64,000 nt of DNA from positions 6,388,595-6,452,594 of the forward strand of contig OY294046.1 of the NCBI GenBank assembly GCA_958510825.1. The letters run 5' to 3'. Shown here one piece after another: positions 23,534-35,483 of the stretch. Each line of letters opens with the position of its first letter. Within the stretch, counting starts at the first letter, position 1. The stretch comes from Brachypterus glaber (Eukaryota > Arthropoda > Insecta > Coleoptera > Kateretidae). Made by a program: the position numbers and the translations under genes. The notes under the pieces were generated by a model, which did not search any database, was not told the origin of the DNA, and worked only from the letters and a program-made list of their open reading frames with translations.

Positions 23534-23733
23534 NNNNNNNNNNNNNNNNNNNNNNNNNNNNNNNNNNNNNNNNNNNNNNNNNNNNNNNNNNNNNNNNNNN
23601 NNNNNNNNNNNNNNNNNNNNNNNNNNNNNNNNNNNNNNNNNNNNNNNNNNNNNNNNNNNNNNNNNNNNNNNNNNNNNNNNNNNNNNNNNNNNNNNNNNNN
23701 NNNNNNNNNNNNNNNNNNNNNNNNNNNNNNNNN
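23534..23733. other. Assembly gap, exactly 200 N
   Basis: The round length suggests a scaffolding placeholder of unknown true size. The left edge is inside a repeat present elsewhere in the window. Confidence 0.98.
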
Positions 23734-24190
23734 TCACTGTCGGACTGTCTCGACATGTCGGACTGGTTACGCATTTTAAGCTTTTTAGGCACATGTTTAA
23801 AATAACTTTTTGTACACAAAACAAATCGTTCTATAACATAGTACCTAACATTTTTTATAAATTGAAAATTAAATTAAATTTCTTTCAACATTTTTGGCGA
23901 TTTTTTACACAGGTAACAGCTCGAAAGGTGTCTGGATTCTGTCAACGGATTCTGACTCCGCATTATGCCTAGCCTGATAACATAAGTATATTACATACTG
24001 AGGGGACAAATGAAATTTTCAACCGAGGTTTGTATACTATTTTATTCACAAACATCTGTTTTATTTACAATCATTTGCCTTCTTTTCCACTAAAAAAACT
24101 ATTTTAGATTTTAAGCTTTCACGGCCATTAAGATATAAAGAACTTTCACTTTCGGGTTTAGACCGTGTTAATGGATTTTCACTTTCCGAC

Positions 24191-24222
24191 GTTTCGTCTC
24201 TTACTACTAGAGACATCTTCAG
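24191..24222 (-). ncRNA. Hammerhead-ribozyme-like motif in the Penelope 3' region
   Basis: The minus strand reads CTGAAGA, T, stem GTCTCT, loop AGTAGTA, stem AGAGAC, then GAAACG. This is the CUGANGA-stem II-GAAA order of a hammerhead core with one extra U. Penelope elements are known to carry hammerheads in their terminal repeats. Stem III and the cleavage site are not evident. Confidence 0.35.
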
Positions 24223-24265
24223 GGATTAATCTGAAACTAAGTTTCGAATCAACTTGTGTCACTAT

Positions 24266-24916
24266 TTATGACGAGTTGTGGTTATTCACCCGTGACGAGG
24301 TTTTTCCTATCAAAGACTTCCATATTGCAGGTAAGTGGTAACCAGTGTCCCGATTGATATTGTTAGGATGCTTGATGATTTCTATCGATTCCCGTATCTT
24401 CCTTGGCATTTTTCTGTTTTCTGTTAATGTTTGTTTTGTTTCAGACAAATTGATTTTATGACCTGTTTCATGTACATGTTCGGCTACTGCCGATAAGGAA
24501 ATTTGTTTCTTTCTTATATTGCGCTCATGCTCTTGAAGTCTTGTAGAAATTTTTCTCTTAGTTTCACCTATGTAAACCGTACCACAGGAGCAGGGTATTT
24601 TATATACGCCTTCTGAACTCAGGGGTATTTTGTCTTTTGTTGAAGTCAAACATTGACCTAATTTTTGGTTGGACCGAAATATAGGCTTAATATTTGACTT
24701 CTTCAAAAGTTTACCTATTTTATCCGTGATACCGCTTACATAGGGAAGTATAACTTGTGTCTGTCTGTCATTGTCACTATTGTCCTGTTGTTTGGGTCTG
24801 GGATTTCTGTATTTGTATATGGTCTTATTAATGTCTTTTTTGGTATAACCGTTCATGGTCAAGGCTTTGGTTAGTTTAAGGAGTTCTGTGTCTACGGAAT
24901 TCTTGTCTGAAATCAT
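24266..24916 (-). pseudogene. Penelope-like GIY-YIG endonuclease domain (C-terminal part of the polyprotein)
   Basis: A 216-residue open frame whose first methionine is probably not a true start. After a linker (YTKKDINKTIYKYRNPRPKQ, LPYVSGITDKIGKLLKKSNI) comes the GIY-YIG nuclease: GVYKIPCSCGTVYIGETKR, with the CSC insertion typical of Penelope elements, RxSTRLQEHERNIRK with the conserved Arg and a downstream Glu/His region (AEHVHETGHKINL). The domain cuts DNA to prime integration. It looks intact, but the polyprotein is truncated and frameshifted upstream, so the copy is dead. Confidence 0.88.
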
Positions 24917-26448
24917 GAAAGCAAGTGAATTAACTACAGAGCGTTTTTGAGAGGGATGGTGATGTGAAAATGCGTTTTAGATATCTGTCAGTGTGGGTTT
25001 TCTTCCTGTATACCAAGTGTCCTATTGAGCACTAAAAAAACTGTTTAAACCTACTCACAACTTACTGTACTCATTCTAATATTGTAACCAATGCTTAGTA
25101 GTCTAACTCAAAATTCACACAACACACTTTTGTTATAAGAAAAGTAATTTCTTTAAAAACAATAAACTTATCTACAAAAACTGTTTGAATTTTGACGCCA
25201 TATTGAAAAGTTTAGTTGTAGTGAAGTTTGTTACAAATGTTGCTTTTTGAATATATAGAATAATAAATAGAAATCAATAAAATAAACTCAAAACATTTAT
25301 ATGCATTCAATATAAATTAAGTAATACATTTAAATGTTTTTATCTAAAAACTAGTAGAAATGCCTACGTTACTTCGTTATTTTAGCGATAGAGGGCAACA
25401 CCTGTTTTTGTTTTTAAGTGCGTTTGTTTTTTTTGTTTTGTGACAGCAGATATGACATGATTAGGTTAATAGATAAACTATTTATTTTTAGTTTTCCGTG
25501 TAAAATACGAAGAAAAACAGAAAATTTAAACTTATATACTAGTTAAAACTTAATGACAATTTTGATTATAATAGGGATAAACTAAAGAAATACGAAAAAT
25601 GATTTTTCACACAGGTACTTCTCGAATTTATCTTACTTTAAAACTATTTTTGGTTATTTGTTATATCAAGTTAGGTACCTCATACTGTAAGGCATTTTAC
25701 TTTTTAACTAAAGTTTATCACGTTTAACTAAACCAAAAGATAGTAATATAATACCCTATAAAGTTGGAACATAGGATTCAGTTTCAGCGACCTCAAAAAT
25801 ACTGACACTAATTTTTGGTGAAAAATATTAAAATTTTAAAATTTTGATGCCATATTGGATCAGCCATTTTCACTTAAAAGTCCAAACCGAACGAAAACGA
25901 AAAATTAAGCCCCTTACTCCACACTATTTTTTATCAAAAATAAACCCAGCCTAGAAAGTCGTATAAGGAAGCTATGGTTTGCAAATTTTCCCGGACAGGC
26001 TGAAAGACCGACGGTCAACAGACAGATTTTTTCGCGGCAATCAGTTTATTTTTGCATATAGAACATCGACAAACGTAAAAAAAATAAATAAAATTTCAAC
26101 AGAAATTTAATAGGTAAGTATACATTTAAAATATGATTTAAACTTGATATGCATTTTTATTAAACTTTTCGGCTCTGCAAGCAATTTATTTCGCAAAACG
26201 AACCCAATATAAGAGAATTTCCTGAATTTTATACAGCACACTTTATTACATACCAATCGTAGACATTAGTCAAAATTTAATATGAAAAGGAAAACCAAAA
26301 ATACTTGAGTTGTTAACGACTGCAAAAAAGTAAAAATAATGTGAACCCCACTGGCGCCAATATAAAGGCTATATATAATATAATTCTCCGCATGAAAGAA
26401 AGTCTCCGACGAAAGGGGGAGGAATGATTCGCGCTGTCTTCTTTCCGT

Positions 26449-26993
26449 CAAGATAGATAGATAGATTTATTTGGTGCATTACACATATTGCATTTACACA
26501 GGTCACAAGTAGTAGTAAAATTTAAATAAATATAAAACATACGGATTTAACATACAGTTAAAACAAAGTTACATACAAGAACAAACTCGTATTCTAGAAA
26601 TTTAAAAATTTCTAAAATCAAACTCCAAATACTCAGATTTAGAGTAGAATGCCTTGGCTAATAAAAATAATTTAATGCGCTGTTTAAAACAATTTCTTGG
26701 AAGAATACGAACGCAGGTGGGTAGCTTATTAAAAAATTTAAAACAGTAAAAGTTTAGACCATTTTGCGATTTTTTTAATCTATAAAAATTTATACGTATG
26801 TTATTTCTGGAGTGAGTGTTGTAGCCATGAACATCCGCACCCATTGTAGAGCTACCATAGACACTATGAGCATATAGGAGACAGTGATAAATGTAGAGAC
26901 AAGGCAAGGTAAGTATTTTTAAAGTAATAAACTTCTCCCTACATTCATCCCTGTATCCCAAGCCAGCAATGACCCTGATAGCTCTCCTCGCAT
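26449..26993 (-). mobile_element. LINE 3' end, 5'-truncated
   Basis: The minus-strand frame (26602-26993) reads ARRAIRVIAGLGYRDECREK, FITLKILTLPCLYIYHC, DVHGYNTHSRNNIRINFYRL and FYCFKFFNKLPTCVRILP, ending FLLAKAFYSKSEYLEFDFRN. This is the C-terminal end of a Jockey-like reverse transcriptase polyprotein. A 3' UTR follows, and the element ends AATAAATCTATCTATCTAT at 26449, a LINE-type simple-repeat tail. It is truncated near 26993, next to GGCGCGCC. Confidence 0.85.
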
Positions 26994-27186
26994 AGGCGCG
27001 CCGCGTCGACTCTAGCGTTGAGGCGAGGTTTTAAATATTTACATTTTTATTTCTTTTTATCTTGATTTTTTTTAATGATTCCATTTAAACGAGGAAGGTG
27101 GGAAAATATGTTATCGACAAATAAAAATTAAAAACTTTCGTATTCTTAAAAGATAAAAATCGAATGTCGTTTTTTTCTTTGAAAAA

Positions 27187-27191
<5 letters not shown>

Positions 27192-27264
<73 letters not shown>
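27192..27264. repeat. (TA)n microsatellite, about 36 units
   Basis: Uninterrupted TA run ending in CGTATGTATAGTTAGTATG. From 27265 to 28890 I see no gene. A repeat segment at 27667-27800 matches 2378-2575. Confidence 0.98.
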
Positions 27265-27265
<1 letters not shown>

Positions 27266-28896
27266 GTATGTATAGTTAGTATGTATAGTTAATATTGTTG
27301 TGGGTGTTCTGTGGTGGGTAACAAATTAGTCGTCAAACGTTTCGATTTATAAAAATTTCCCTCATATTTCGGCAAAATTATTCCGTAAGCCTATGTTTAT
27401 GTGTTTATTTTCAACGCTGATGAGGTATAACTGAGTTTACGCCGAATACTGGTTATAAGGCGTGTGTGCCTACAACGGGCCTCCCACTTGCACACACATT
27501 CCAAACATATTTCCCGTAGAACAGATCCGTGCATAAAAACTATAACGATGTACATCGATGAGATTTTCATTTATTGGTACTTTCCAGTGACCTCGGAGAA
27601 AAGAAAGTATTGTTAGGGCGCGCCCGGGCAGTCTGTCGGCCCGTCCGTCCAGAGGCCTACAGACCACATTATTTATGGAACGTTACTACAGACACGGCGT
27701 AAAAATTACGAACAATTTAAAATTCGATTTTTTAATTTTGAGTTATTTATATAATATAATTTGTACTAAACTGTTGTTTTTTGTTAATTTTGACTAGGTA
27801 GGGAAATTTATTATAGGAAAAAATTACTTTTTTTGTATTGCGTTTTCCTATATACATTAAAATTTTCAGATAAAATAAGGGGTATATGTATAGTGATAGA
27901 TAAGATCTATCCAAAAATATTTAAATATCAAAATATGTGAAAATTTACCTTTCTTTTTATTTTTACTCCCGGAAAAATATCTACGATCTTCGTATTACCT
28001 CCCCCTCCCATAGAAAAAAAGCATCTACGCTTTTGAATAAAACTCATGAGAGATACAGTGGGCCTAAGTAAGGGCCTAATTATGAATCAGACTTCTTAAC
28101 CCGTTCGTATACTTTTCCCATAAATGTACACATATTTAATATTTATAGAAATGCAAATATATTTTATTTATTTAATTAATTTTTCAGTGAGTAGTTCTTC
28201 ACCATAAAAACGGTAATGACATTATTAACAAACTATGTACATTGCTTATGCAGGTAGGTACTTTTTTAGTCATTATTAAGCCGCCAGCGCAAATGCATTT
28301 AGAATGAAATTTTTAAATAAATTACCATTACTTTCTACGTCTTCATTCAAATTATGCAATACTAATAACAAAACATTACCGTTTAAGGAGAGGTTTTAAA
28401 ATCAAACAGCAATTTATTTAATCAAGCTATAGTTCTTGTCTCTTTAATTTGTAAAGCCTGAGGAAAGCAACTAAATTGCTTTTCTTTCTGGGTTTTGACT
28501 ATTATTGCTATATATAATTATTACTCGTATAGCTTTAACCGCCCCCCCACCCCGAGAACAAGGAACTCTAATTTTTAAATTTTTAAAGTATTTTCCTGAA
28601 AATTGGTATATGGGCTTGCAGGGGTTTTGGGGTCATAAAAACTAAATATGACCTTGACAAAATCTAATACTAATAATATTAGGATGCTGGGGCGGGAAAT
28701 ATTAATTTTTAAGTGTTTATCTTTTATCCTAAAAAACATTTTCATGTTTGTTAAAAGTGATAACCTCCACGTCTTAATAATTATACTTTTGACGTCGCCA
28801 GAAATAAATCTGACAATAGGTTTTTGCCAACCTAAAATTTGTATATAAGGTTTTTGCTACACCTTTTTTGTAAATAATATAACAATAAACACTAGA

Positions 28897-29731
28897 CTAG
28901 CCTGGTAGAAAAGTACATAAATCTAACTTAACATAACATTAGATTAGTGACATTTTTATGTTTAGTCTCAAACGTTATAAAATATATAAATCTAACCTTA
29001 AAAACTAACGTTTGACAAAAACGTTATAAAATACATAAATCTAACGCTAGTTCCCAACTAAATTCTAACCTTTTTATAACCTTATTCTAAATTTAAATAT
29101 TTTTTTAATTTCCATTATTAATAAGTAAGCTATAGTAGGCAATACTCATTTCAGACAGCTATGTGCCTAGGTTTGATAATTATTTATTATTTCTATAATA
29201 AGTTTAAAAAAATATCCCCCAAAAGTCAAAATTATAGTAAGTCTGGCAACGCTGTATTAGAATTAAAAAAAAATATTTTAAGATTCTGAATGTATAAATA
29301 AATATTAACTAACTAAATATAAAGTTTTTCTAAGAGGTAAACGTATTTATCGAAGTATAACAGCATATTACACGAAAAATATTTAGGGCCACCTAAAAAG
29401 ATGACTATTTTATAAATAAATGTAACGAAATTATGTTTAAAAATATTATGATTGGTAAAATATATTAAGATTTATTTATATGAATAAATTTGTCTCCAGC
29501 TGCCATTTTATGATGCAGGTAGAAATTTCCTAGTTGGCCACGCCCCTCCGAAAGTTAGAAATTAAACGTACTTATCACGTATTTCTAACTTAAAAATCTA
29601 ACGTTAGATTAACGTTTGTAACTAACGTTTGATTCGAACGTTAAAAAGCGGGTCATTTGCACATATTTTATAACGTACTTTTATACAGTTTTCTAACGTT
29701 AATTTAACGTTAAATTTCTACTAGAGTAACC
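28897..29731. mobile_element. AACGTT-rich inverted-repeat element, copy 1
   Basis: Ends TAGCCTGGTAGAAAAGT and, inverted, TACTCTAGTAGAAATTT. The terminal 150 bases on each side are crowded with CTAACGTT/AACGTTAG motifs. A copy in the other orientation is at 44892-45673. No ORF. 29732-30185 is unassigned. Confidence 0.7.
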
Positions 29732-30185
29732 AATAACAAGGAGATTCATGAAGAGTGCAACTAACATATACGATCCCCGTTTCTGTTTAAAAAAAAATCC
29801 CCCTTTGCCCCTTGTTGCCATCATGCCCCCTAAGCACACAAAATATATACCAAAAAAATATTTGGGTTATTATATCTATGTGTTCCAAATTTCAAGTTGA
29901 TATCTTAAACGGTTCAAAAGTTAATGGGGGGAGGCGGACTTTTGACACGCTATGTATACATTACAAATGTGAAAAAATACGATATTTTCATTAATATTAA
30001 ATGCTTTGTAGAGGGCTCAAGATGACCTTTAATCTGATTGTGCTTTTGCACACACATTAGGCATATTAGAAGGCATATTTTGGCGGGTATTGCGTTTTGA
30101 AATTACAGATTTCAATTTATCGGCCAACCCTACTGTACATATTACTAAATTATGTGAATAAATATGTCTGTACATAAAAAATATA

Positions 30186-30795
30186 CTAAATAATAGTTAT
30201 TTATATACCAAGGGACTAAACTGGCTGTTTTAGTCCCGCTGCATTAGTGTTTCCTGAGCGAGCGTAGCGAGCGAGGGAAACAGAAATGCAAGGGACTAAA
30301 ACAGCCAAGTTTAGTACTGAGGTATATACACTATTTTTTGCAGGACCAAACATAATTTAGGTAGGTAGATAAAATTAAAATTAAAAACCACGCGTCTAAA
30401 ATCGGTTGTTTTATTTTCGTAATTTAATTAAGATGCCTGTAAATTGCGAAAAGTCTGTTTCATGGCTATCGCGATTTCAATTGTTTTTTAATATGGTTGA
30501 CACAAACGTCAACAAAATGGACGAAGATGATAAATTTTAAGTTATGTATAAATTGTTATAACAATGTTATTTTTAACGGTTTTCTTTGTTAAAATCAAAT
30601 AAATTGGTTTGAATTGCTAATTTATTACAAGACACCACCAAACCTAATTTTTGAACCAGCAAAGCACATAGTAAGTATAATATTTTAATATTATTAAGGT
30701 TGCCGTGATTTTTATTCCCTAGGGAGAAAAACGGCAAGTTTAGTCCCGAAAATGAAAGCGTAAAATTAGGTTTTAGTCTTGGTCGTGCAAAAACT
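30186..30795. mobile_element. Hairpin element family H, copy 1 (full)
   Basis: The left part is a nested hairpin (GGGACTAAACTGGCTGTTTT against AAAACAGCCAAGTTTAG, around GAGCGAGCGTAGCGAGCGAG). It is followed by a core with inverted ends TTTTGCAGGACCAAA and TTTGGTCGTGC-type (30336-30795). Copies: 46756-47300 and 47946-48445 (reverse sense) and 62570-63186. A short frame from ATG at 30433 (MPVNCEKSVSWLSRFQLFFN) is partly kept in the copies and has no known match. Confidence 0.82.
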
Positions 30796-31011
30796 TAATT
30801 ATAGATATTACTTTAATGAGGACAAATGCTTAAAACAAAATTCTGATAAACCCCGTTGACATATCTTAGCACATTCGTTTTGCTGCCGTAATTGCCCTGC
30901 ATAAAGAAAACACCAATTTTCTCATTAACACCGAAAGCATTTATTTTCAGCGAGTATTTATTGGACTTTACACCACCGCAATAAATTTAAAAGTACCGTA
31001 GATTATTTCTA

Positions 31012-32066
31012 CACAGAAAGAAAAATTCTAGTAAAATAAAAAAAAATCGGGTTTATTTTGGAGCAGTAAGGTCATCCCTGCACAGATAGAAAATTCTAAA
31101 AATATTAATTAAAATTGTCATTGTGTCGATATTTACGTATTAAATACAATTTTTTCATATTGCATACTATATAAAATATTTTTTTTTACATTATGTAGTT
31201 ATTAAAATGCGAAGGCATAGAAGGGCCACAGTAAAAATTTTTTAATAAATTCCGACTTAAAATCAGAATTTAGTTAAATTCCGACTAAAGTCAGAATTTT
31301 ATTTTTCTATTTTGCGACTCTTATAAGCTCATAATCACACGCATTTTGCGTGTTCTTATAGGCCCATAAGAGGGTCTCTACTTTTTTTTTGTTGGGTTGG
31401 CAACATACAAAAGTCTATCTCTTGACGTTTTGCGTGCAAATGTCAGTGTCGATTTAAAGTTTAATTTTTTACAAAATTTTGTGTTTGGGTTATTTTTTAC
31501 CTTGTTAAAATTGTGGACTAATTAACTGCAGTGAAAAAAGAAGATATGACTGAAAAATATATCAAAATATCATTTGTTCTGAAAATTTTAAACATAGTGT
31601 AAACTGTAATGCCAACCCAAAACAAAAATCCCTAAATTAGTCATCAATTTAAATGTAAGTTTTTTAAATTTTAGAGCAAAATAGAAAAAATTGTATAAAG
31701 CACTCGTTTCATAACACGTTTTTAGAGCACTAGTACTTTAAAAAACTCGCCGCAAGCGGCTCGTTTTCTAAACTTGTACTCGTGCGCTAAAAACGTATGT
31801 TATGAAACTAGTACTTTAATATACTAATTTTAAATTCCGACTAAAGTCGGAATTTTATTTTTAAATTTCGACTTAAGTCAGAATTTTATTTTTAAATTCC
31901 GGATAAAGTCAGAATTCAGTTAAATTCCGACTAAAGTCAGAATTTAGTTAAATTCCGACAGTCAGAATTTAGTTAAATTCCGACATAAAGTCAGAATTTT
32001 ATTCTTAAATTCCACTTAAAGTCAGAATTTAACTAAATATTTTGTCCCAAACTTTCTTCTGTGTAA
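31012..32066. mobile_element. Element with ACACAGAAAG ends, minisatellite and hairpin
   Basis: Ends ACACAGAAAGAAA and TTTCTTCTGTGT. Inside are two blocks of AATTCCGACTAAAGTCAGAA repeats (31245-31310, 31830-32030) and a large hairpin (about 31700-31815) with core GCCGCAAGCGGC (31749-31760). Host-like sequence on the left (30975-31010, AAAGTACCGTAGATTATTTC) recurs in altered form at 32398-32432. Confidence 0.6.
31830..32030. repeat. Minisatellite of self-complementary units
   Basis: About seven units of roughly 28-31 bases, AATTCCGACTAAAGTCAGAA plus TTTAGTTA or TTTTATTTTT spacers. Each unit contains its own dyad (CCGACT/AGTCAG). A smaller block is at 31245-31310. Confidence 0.85.
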
Positions 32067-32286
32067 CTTTTTTGTAATTTAATTTTTGGAATATTATTTC
32101 TGAGGTCAAAACACATTAAAAAGGTACTCTTGTTGTAATACTTTAGGATTAACCGTTTTCGAGAAAAATTAATTTGAATGTGAAATATCACGGTTCGAGG
32201 ACGAACAATTAAATACTAAAATCTTTAAAACCTAAATTTCAATCACCCTTAAAAACAATGACATCATTTACTGGACATCCTGTATA
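32067..32286. mobile_element. Partial foldback-family element ending GGACATCCTGTA
   Basis: GGTACTCTTGTTGTAATACT, then GGATTAACCGTTTTCGAGAA and ATTTACTGGACATCCTGTAT match 58560-58968. These belong to the same superfamily as the 1.17-kb foldbacks at 48.7 kb and beyond. Confidence 0.6.
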
Positions 32287-32814
32287 TCAAGAGAAAAAAT
32301 AATAAAAAAAATTAACGTGTTAAGCAAGTTTAAGGTTCAATGGATGGTATTGAGCTTCTCTATATCCGCCATTAATATTTCTTTCGGTGTATATACCATT
32401 CCAATAAATTGGAAGTACCGTAAATTTATTTCTAGCTGGAGAGATAGTGAATGTGAATAGCAACAGCGGTAATCACGATATCACGATGTCGCCTTTACTT
32501 TCGGTCGAAGATCTGTTGGTAAAAATGTTAATCCAAACGATGAAAATACAAAGACTGCATGGCAGGAGATGCGTTTTTACTTTCGAGCAAACTCGGAGAG
32601 AAAGTTTTCCAGATTTTGATGTATTTATCCGTTTTTTTAAAACCTCAAAAGATCTATAAATTTTGAAAAACAGATTTTTCAATGTCTGTCCATCGGTCTG
32701 TCGGTTCGACCTTTCAGAGGCCTACAGGACATACGGTTTAACAGATCAAAACCAAACACTAAACTTAAGGTTTTAAGGAAATTGCTCAAGGGTTTCTTTT
32801 TACTTTCTCATAAA

Positions 32815-33420
32815 AGAATATTATATTCTATAACTAGTATGGAATAGACGCGCGAGCGGAAAGTTTGTCGAGCCGGCAGGCGAGTATGACGGCCCCGCGA
32901 GGGCGGAATGACTATTCCATACTTGTTGTAGACTATACTTTTTCTTCGACTGCAAATATGAAATACTGTATGGCTTTAAACTGCGGACAAGGTTAAAAAC
33001 AATGTTTTTTGTGACTCGACATTGTAAATGCAATAAAACACATATTTTTAAATAAAGCAATTAATGTTATTTAATAATTTTGTCAAATCAGTACTTAAAA
33101 AAGATTTTTATTTAATTTTAGCACATATTTACAAATTATAATGCAAAAATTGAAGGTTATGTCAGATTGTTGTGACAGATATCAGGTTTAATATTTAACA
33201 ATAGATGGAGCAGTTTTAATTTTTTGAACTAAATTGATAAAAAACTGGTCAAATATTAAGAAAAACTAATAAACTTTGTGTAATTTTAACACAAAACTTT
33301 AAATTGCATTAAATTATTCAATTTTTCACGGTAAAATAATTATATTTTTGCTAATTTTGCTACAGTTTTCTTTACTTTTATAAACAAGAGATGGCACTAC
33401 ATGTGCTCATTCTAACACTT
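32815..33420. mobile_element. Hairpin element copy 2 (pair of 22938-23533)
   Basis: The same hairpin and AT-rich body as copy 1, continuing after the point where copy 1 runs into the gap (CATTCTAACACTTAATGCGG). It shows what may have been lost there. A 27-bp direct repeat (TTTCTTATTGTATT) follows at 33500-33550; 33551-34110 is otherwise unassigned. Confidence 0.8.
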
Positions 33421-34114
33421 AATGCGGAATATTCATTATGTGTTTGAAAAGTGTGTCTATTTGCTTACATTCTAAATCAGTCGTAGAAAAAGTAAATACT
33501 TTCTTATTGTATTATAATAGAAAAATATTTTCTTATTGTATTGTAATAGAAAAAAAAAATTGGTTAAATTAAATTGGTTAAATCGTCTTATTTTTTTCTG
33601 AAACGATGTGAAAAATCATAAGCCATAAGCAACAAAAAAAGAATGTCTATCGGTGTGTCTGTCTGTATCCACGATAACTTAAGAACGCTTTGAGCTATCG
33701 ATTTAAAATTTGGTATGCGGAATCCGCAGGCGGATCTATTTTTATATTATCTTGGACAAGTTGATATTTGAGCAAAATCTGTATGATACGTCTAAAGAGC
33801 TTAAAAGTGCAATACCAGCATTGGCAGAGCTAGAAATTATGTTTTTGTCAACCCACCTTCAGTTGCATAAACTTTGACATAAACTTTAGGACGAGATATA
33901 ACAAAACAGTTTACGACGGACTCGAGATTACATCAGTGAAAATAAGATAATAAAAATATCTAGAACCTCTCCAAGTGAGTTACTGCTCAATCGTTTTATA
34001 ATTAGTTTCTTTATTGTTTTAATTAAAACAATTTACACTCCAGTAGTCCAGTTAAATAACGAAAAATTCTCATGTTAAATTGCAATAAATGTACACGGGC
34101 TGATATTTTAAGGG

Positions 34115-34680
34115 GTAGTAGTGGATGGTAACAGAACACTCCTGTTAGTTTTTCACCGGGTGATTTGCGTAAGAGGTGTACGCTATCTTGAATTTTATCT
34201 TACGATAAAATGCCTATAATTTTGTTAAGGAGGAAATGTCAAAAAAATGTTGTTTGAATCATTTTTTTAATATATTAATAACAATCGAGTTATAAATATT
34301 CAAAAATGGTCATGTTGGGAGTGAAATTGTTTTTTTCGATTTTTCAGCAAAATTATTTATCGGATGATAAAACTTATAGAGAACTTCAAGAGGTACAAGT
34401 TAGCTCATAACTACTTTTATTGTCCAATGAGTAATTTGGCTGAAGAATGGAAGAAAAAAGCAATTTCACCTCCAACATGGCCATTTTTGAATTAATTCGA
34501 TTGTTATTAATATATTAAAAAAATAATCCAAACAAAAATTGTTTGTAATTTCTTTTTTAATAAAGTTGGTTATATGCATTTTTATCGTAAGATGCATATT
34601 AAGCAACTCACCCCTAAAATTCAAGATAGCGGACACCCCTTACGCAAACCACCAGGTGAAAAACTAAAACTAAAAAATGA
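34115..34680. mobile_element. Foldback element; partial copy at 38505-38605
   Basis: The left arm (CACCGGGTGATTTGCGTAAG, ATCTTGAATTTTATCTTACG, CAATCGAGTTATAAATATTC) is inverted on the right (GAATTAATTCGATTG, CTTACGCAAACCACCAGGTG). The left 90 bases recur at 38515-38605 (AGTAGTGGATGGTAACAGAA). Confidence 0.75.
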
Positions 34681-34859
34681 GATTTTTTAGGTTTTGTTTT
34701 CTAAATTTTTATTTGTGTCCATTAAAATTAGTTTAAAAGTATAATTTACGTTTTTTCATCATGAAATTAGTAATTTTTAAAAAAACAATTGATTTTTTAG
34801 AGAAATTTTGACAAAAATAACCACTTTTAACCCTATTTAAACCCAAAAAAAGTTTTAAA

Positions 34860-35100
34860 AAAATAAAAAATATTTAGTTAAATGAAAAATTTTATAAGCT
34901 TTAAAACGATATATCACAGGACCCACCTTTATATTTAAAAAAATGTCCCTCTATGCCCCCCTGTCCACATTTTAAGAGCTAAAAGTATATATGCTAAAAG
35001 ATAGTTTAAGATGTCTTATTTAAGATGGTTTTCTCAGAACTTGATTATCTCTTTTAGTTTACGAGAAAATCGCTTGGTAAATAGAGTTGGGACACCCGTT
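34860..35100. mobile_element. Partial copy of the CCGGGTGTCCCAAC element
   Basis: Matches the right half of 35484-36206 and ends GAGTTGGGACACCCGTTA. 35101-35481 is unassigned. Confidence 0.7.
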
Positions 35101-35483
35101 ATTAATATCTGCACCTTTAATTTAAATGAGGGCCATTTCAAGTGGTCCATTTTGCAGTTGTAGCGGAATGAACCATATGTAAAAAATGTAATATTTCTTG
35201 AAGTTGCAACTTGTAATGGATATACTACGGAAACTATATAATTGGAGAAAAAGAAAAGTTTTCAAACCTCAGGTTAACGAGTAGGCAACGAGCTTTTATT
35301 TCTTGCTGAAAGTCCATTTTACAAAGACATAAAATGAAAGTTTCGCACTTTTTTATTACGTGTTTCTTCATAGGCAGATAAAACAAGTAATCGAAAACAA
35401 GAAACACAGCTATACAGGGTATTTTTTTAATAAATCTAAGGGAAAGTGTTATTTTGCTGGCAGCAATTTTTTATTTTTATATA

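Larger units (their letters stand above)
24085..25015 (-). mobile_element. Penelope-like retroelement, 5'-truncated 3' portion
   Basis: Includes a frameshifted piece of the reverse-transcriptase thumb region (VYRKKTHTDRYLK, then HHPSQKRSVVNSLA after the shift, minus strand near 24925-25013), the GIY-YIG frame and a 3' region to about 24085 with a hammerhead-like motif. The catalytic reverse-transcriptase core is absent: sequence upstream of 25015 (25016-26445) shows no similarity I can name. Confidence 0.8.

Noticed and set aside
23499..23824. Four frames crossing the N run
   Set aside because: Unknown bases were translated as open; there is no evidence of coding.
26991..27015. Vector polylinker contamination (GTCGACTCTAG)
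   Set aside because: Too short a match, not flanked by vector sequence, and the reading frame of the LINE continues partly through it. Listed as something to check rather than called.
30433..30540. Short frame MPVNCEKSVSWLSRFQLFFN in family H
   Set aside because: Only about 35 codons, interrupted by TGA in the 62.6-kb copy and altered at 48.3 kb. Kept as a clue about the element, not called a gene.
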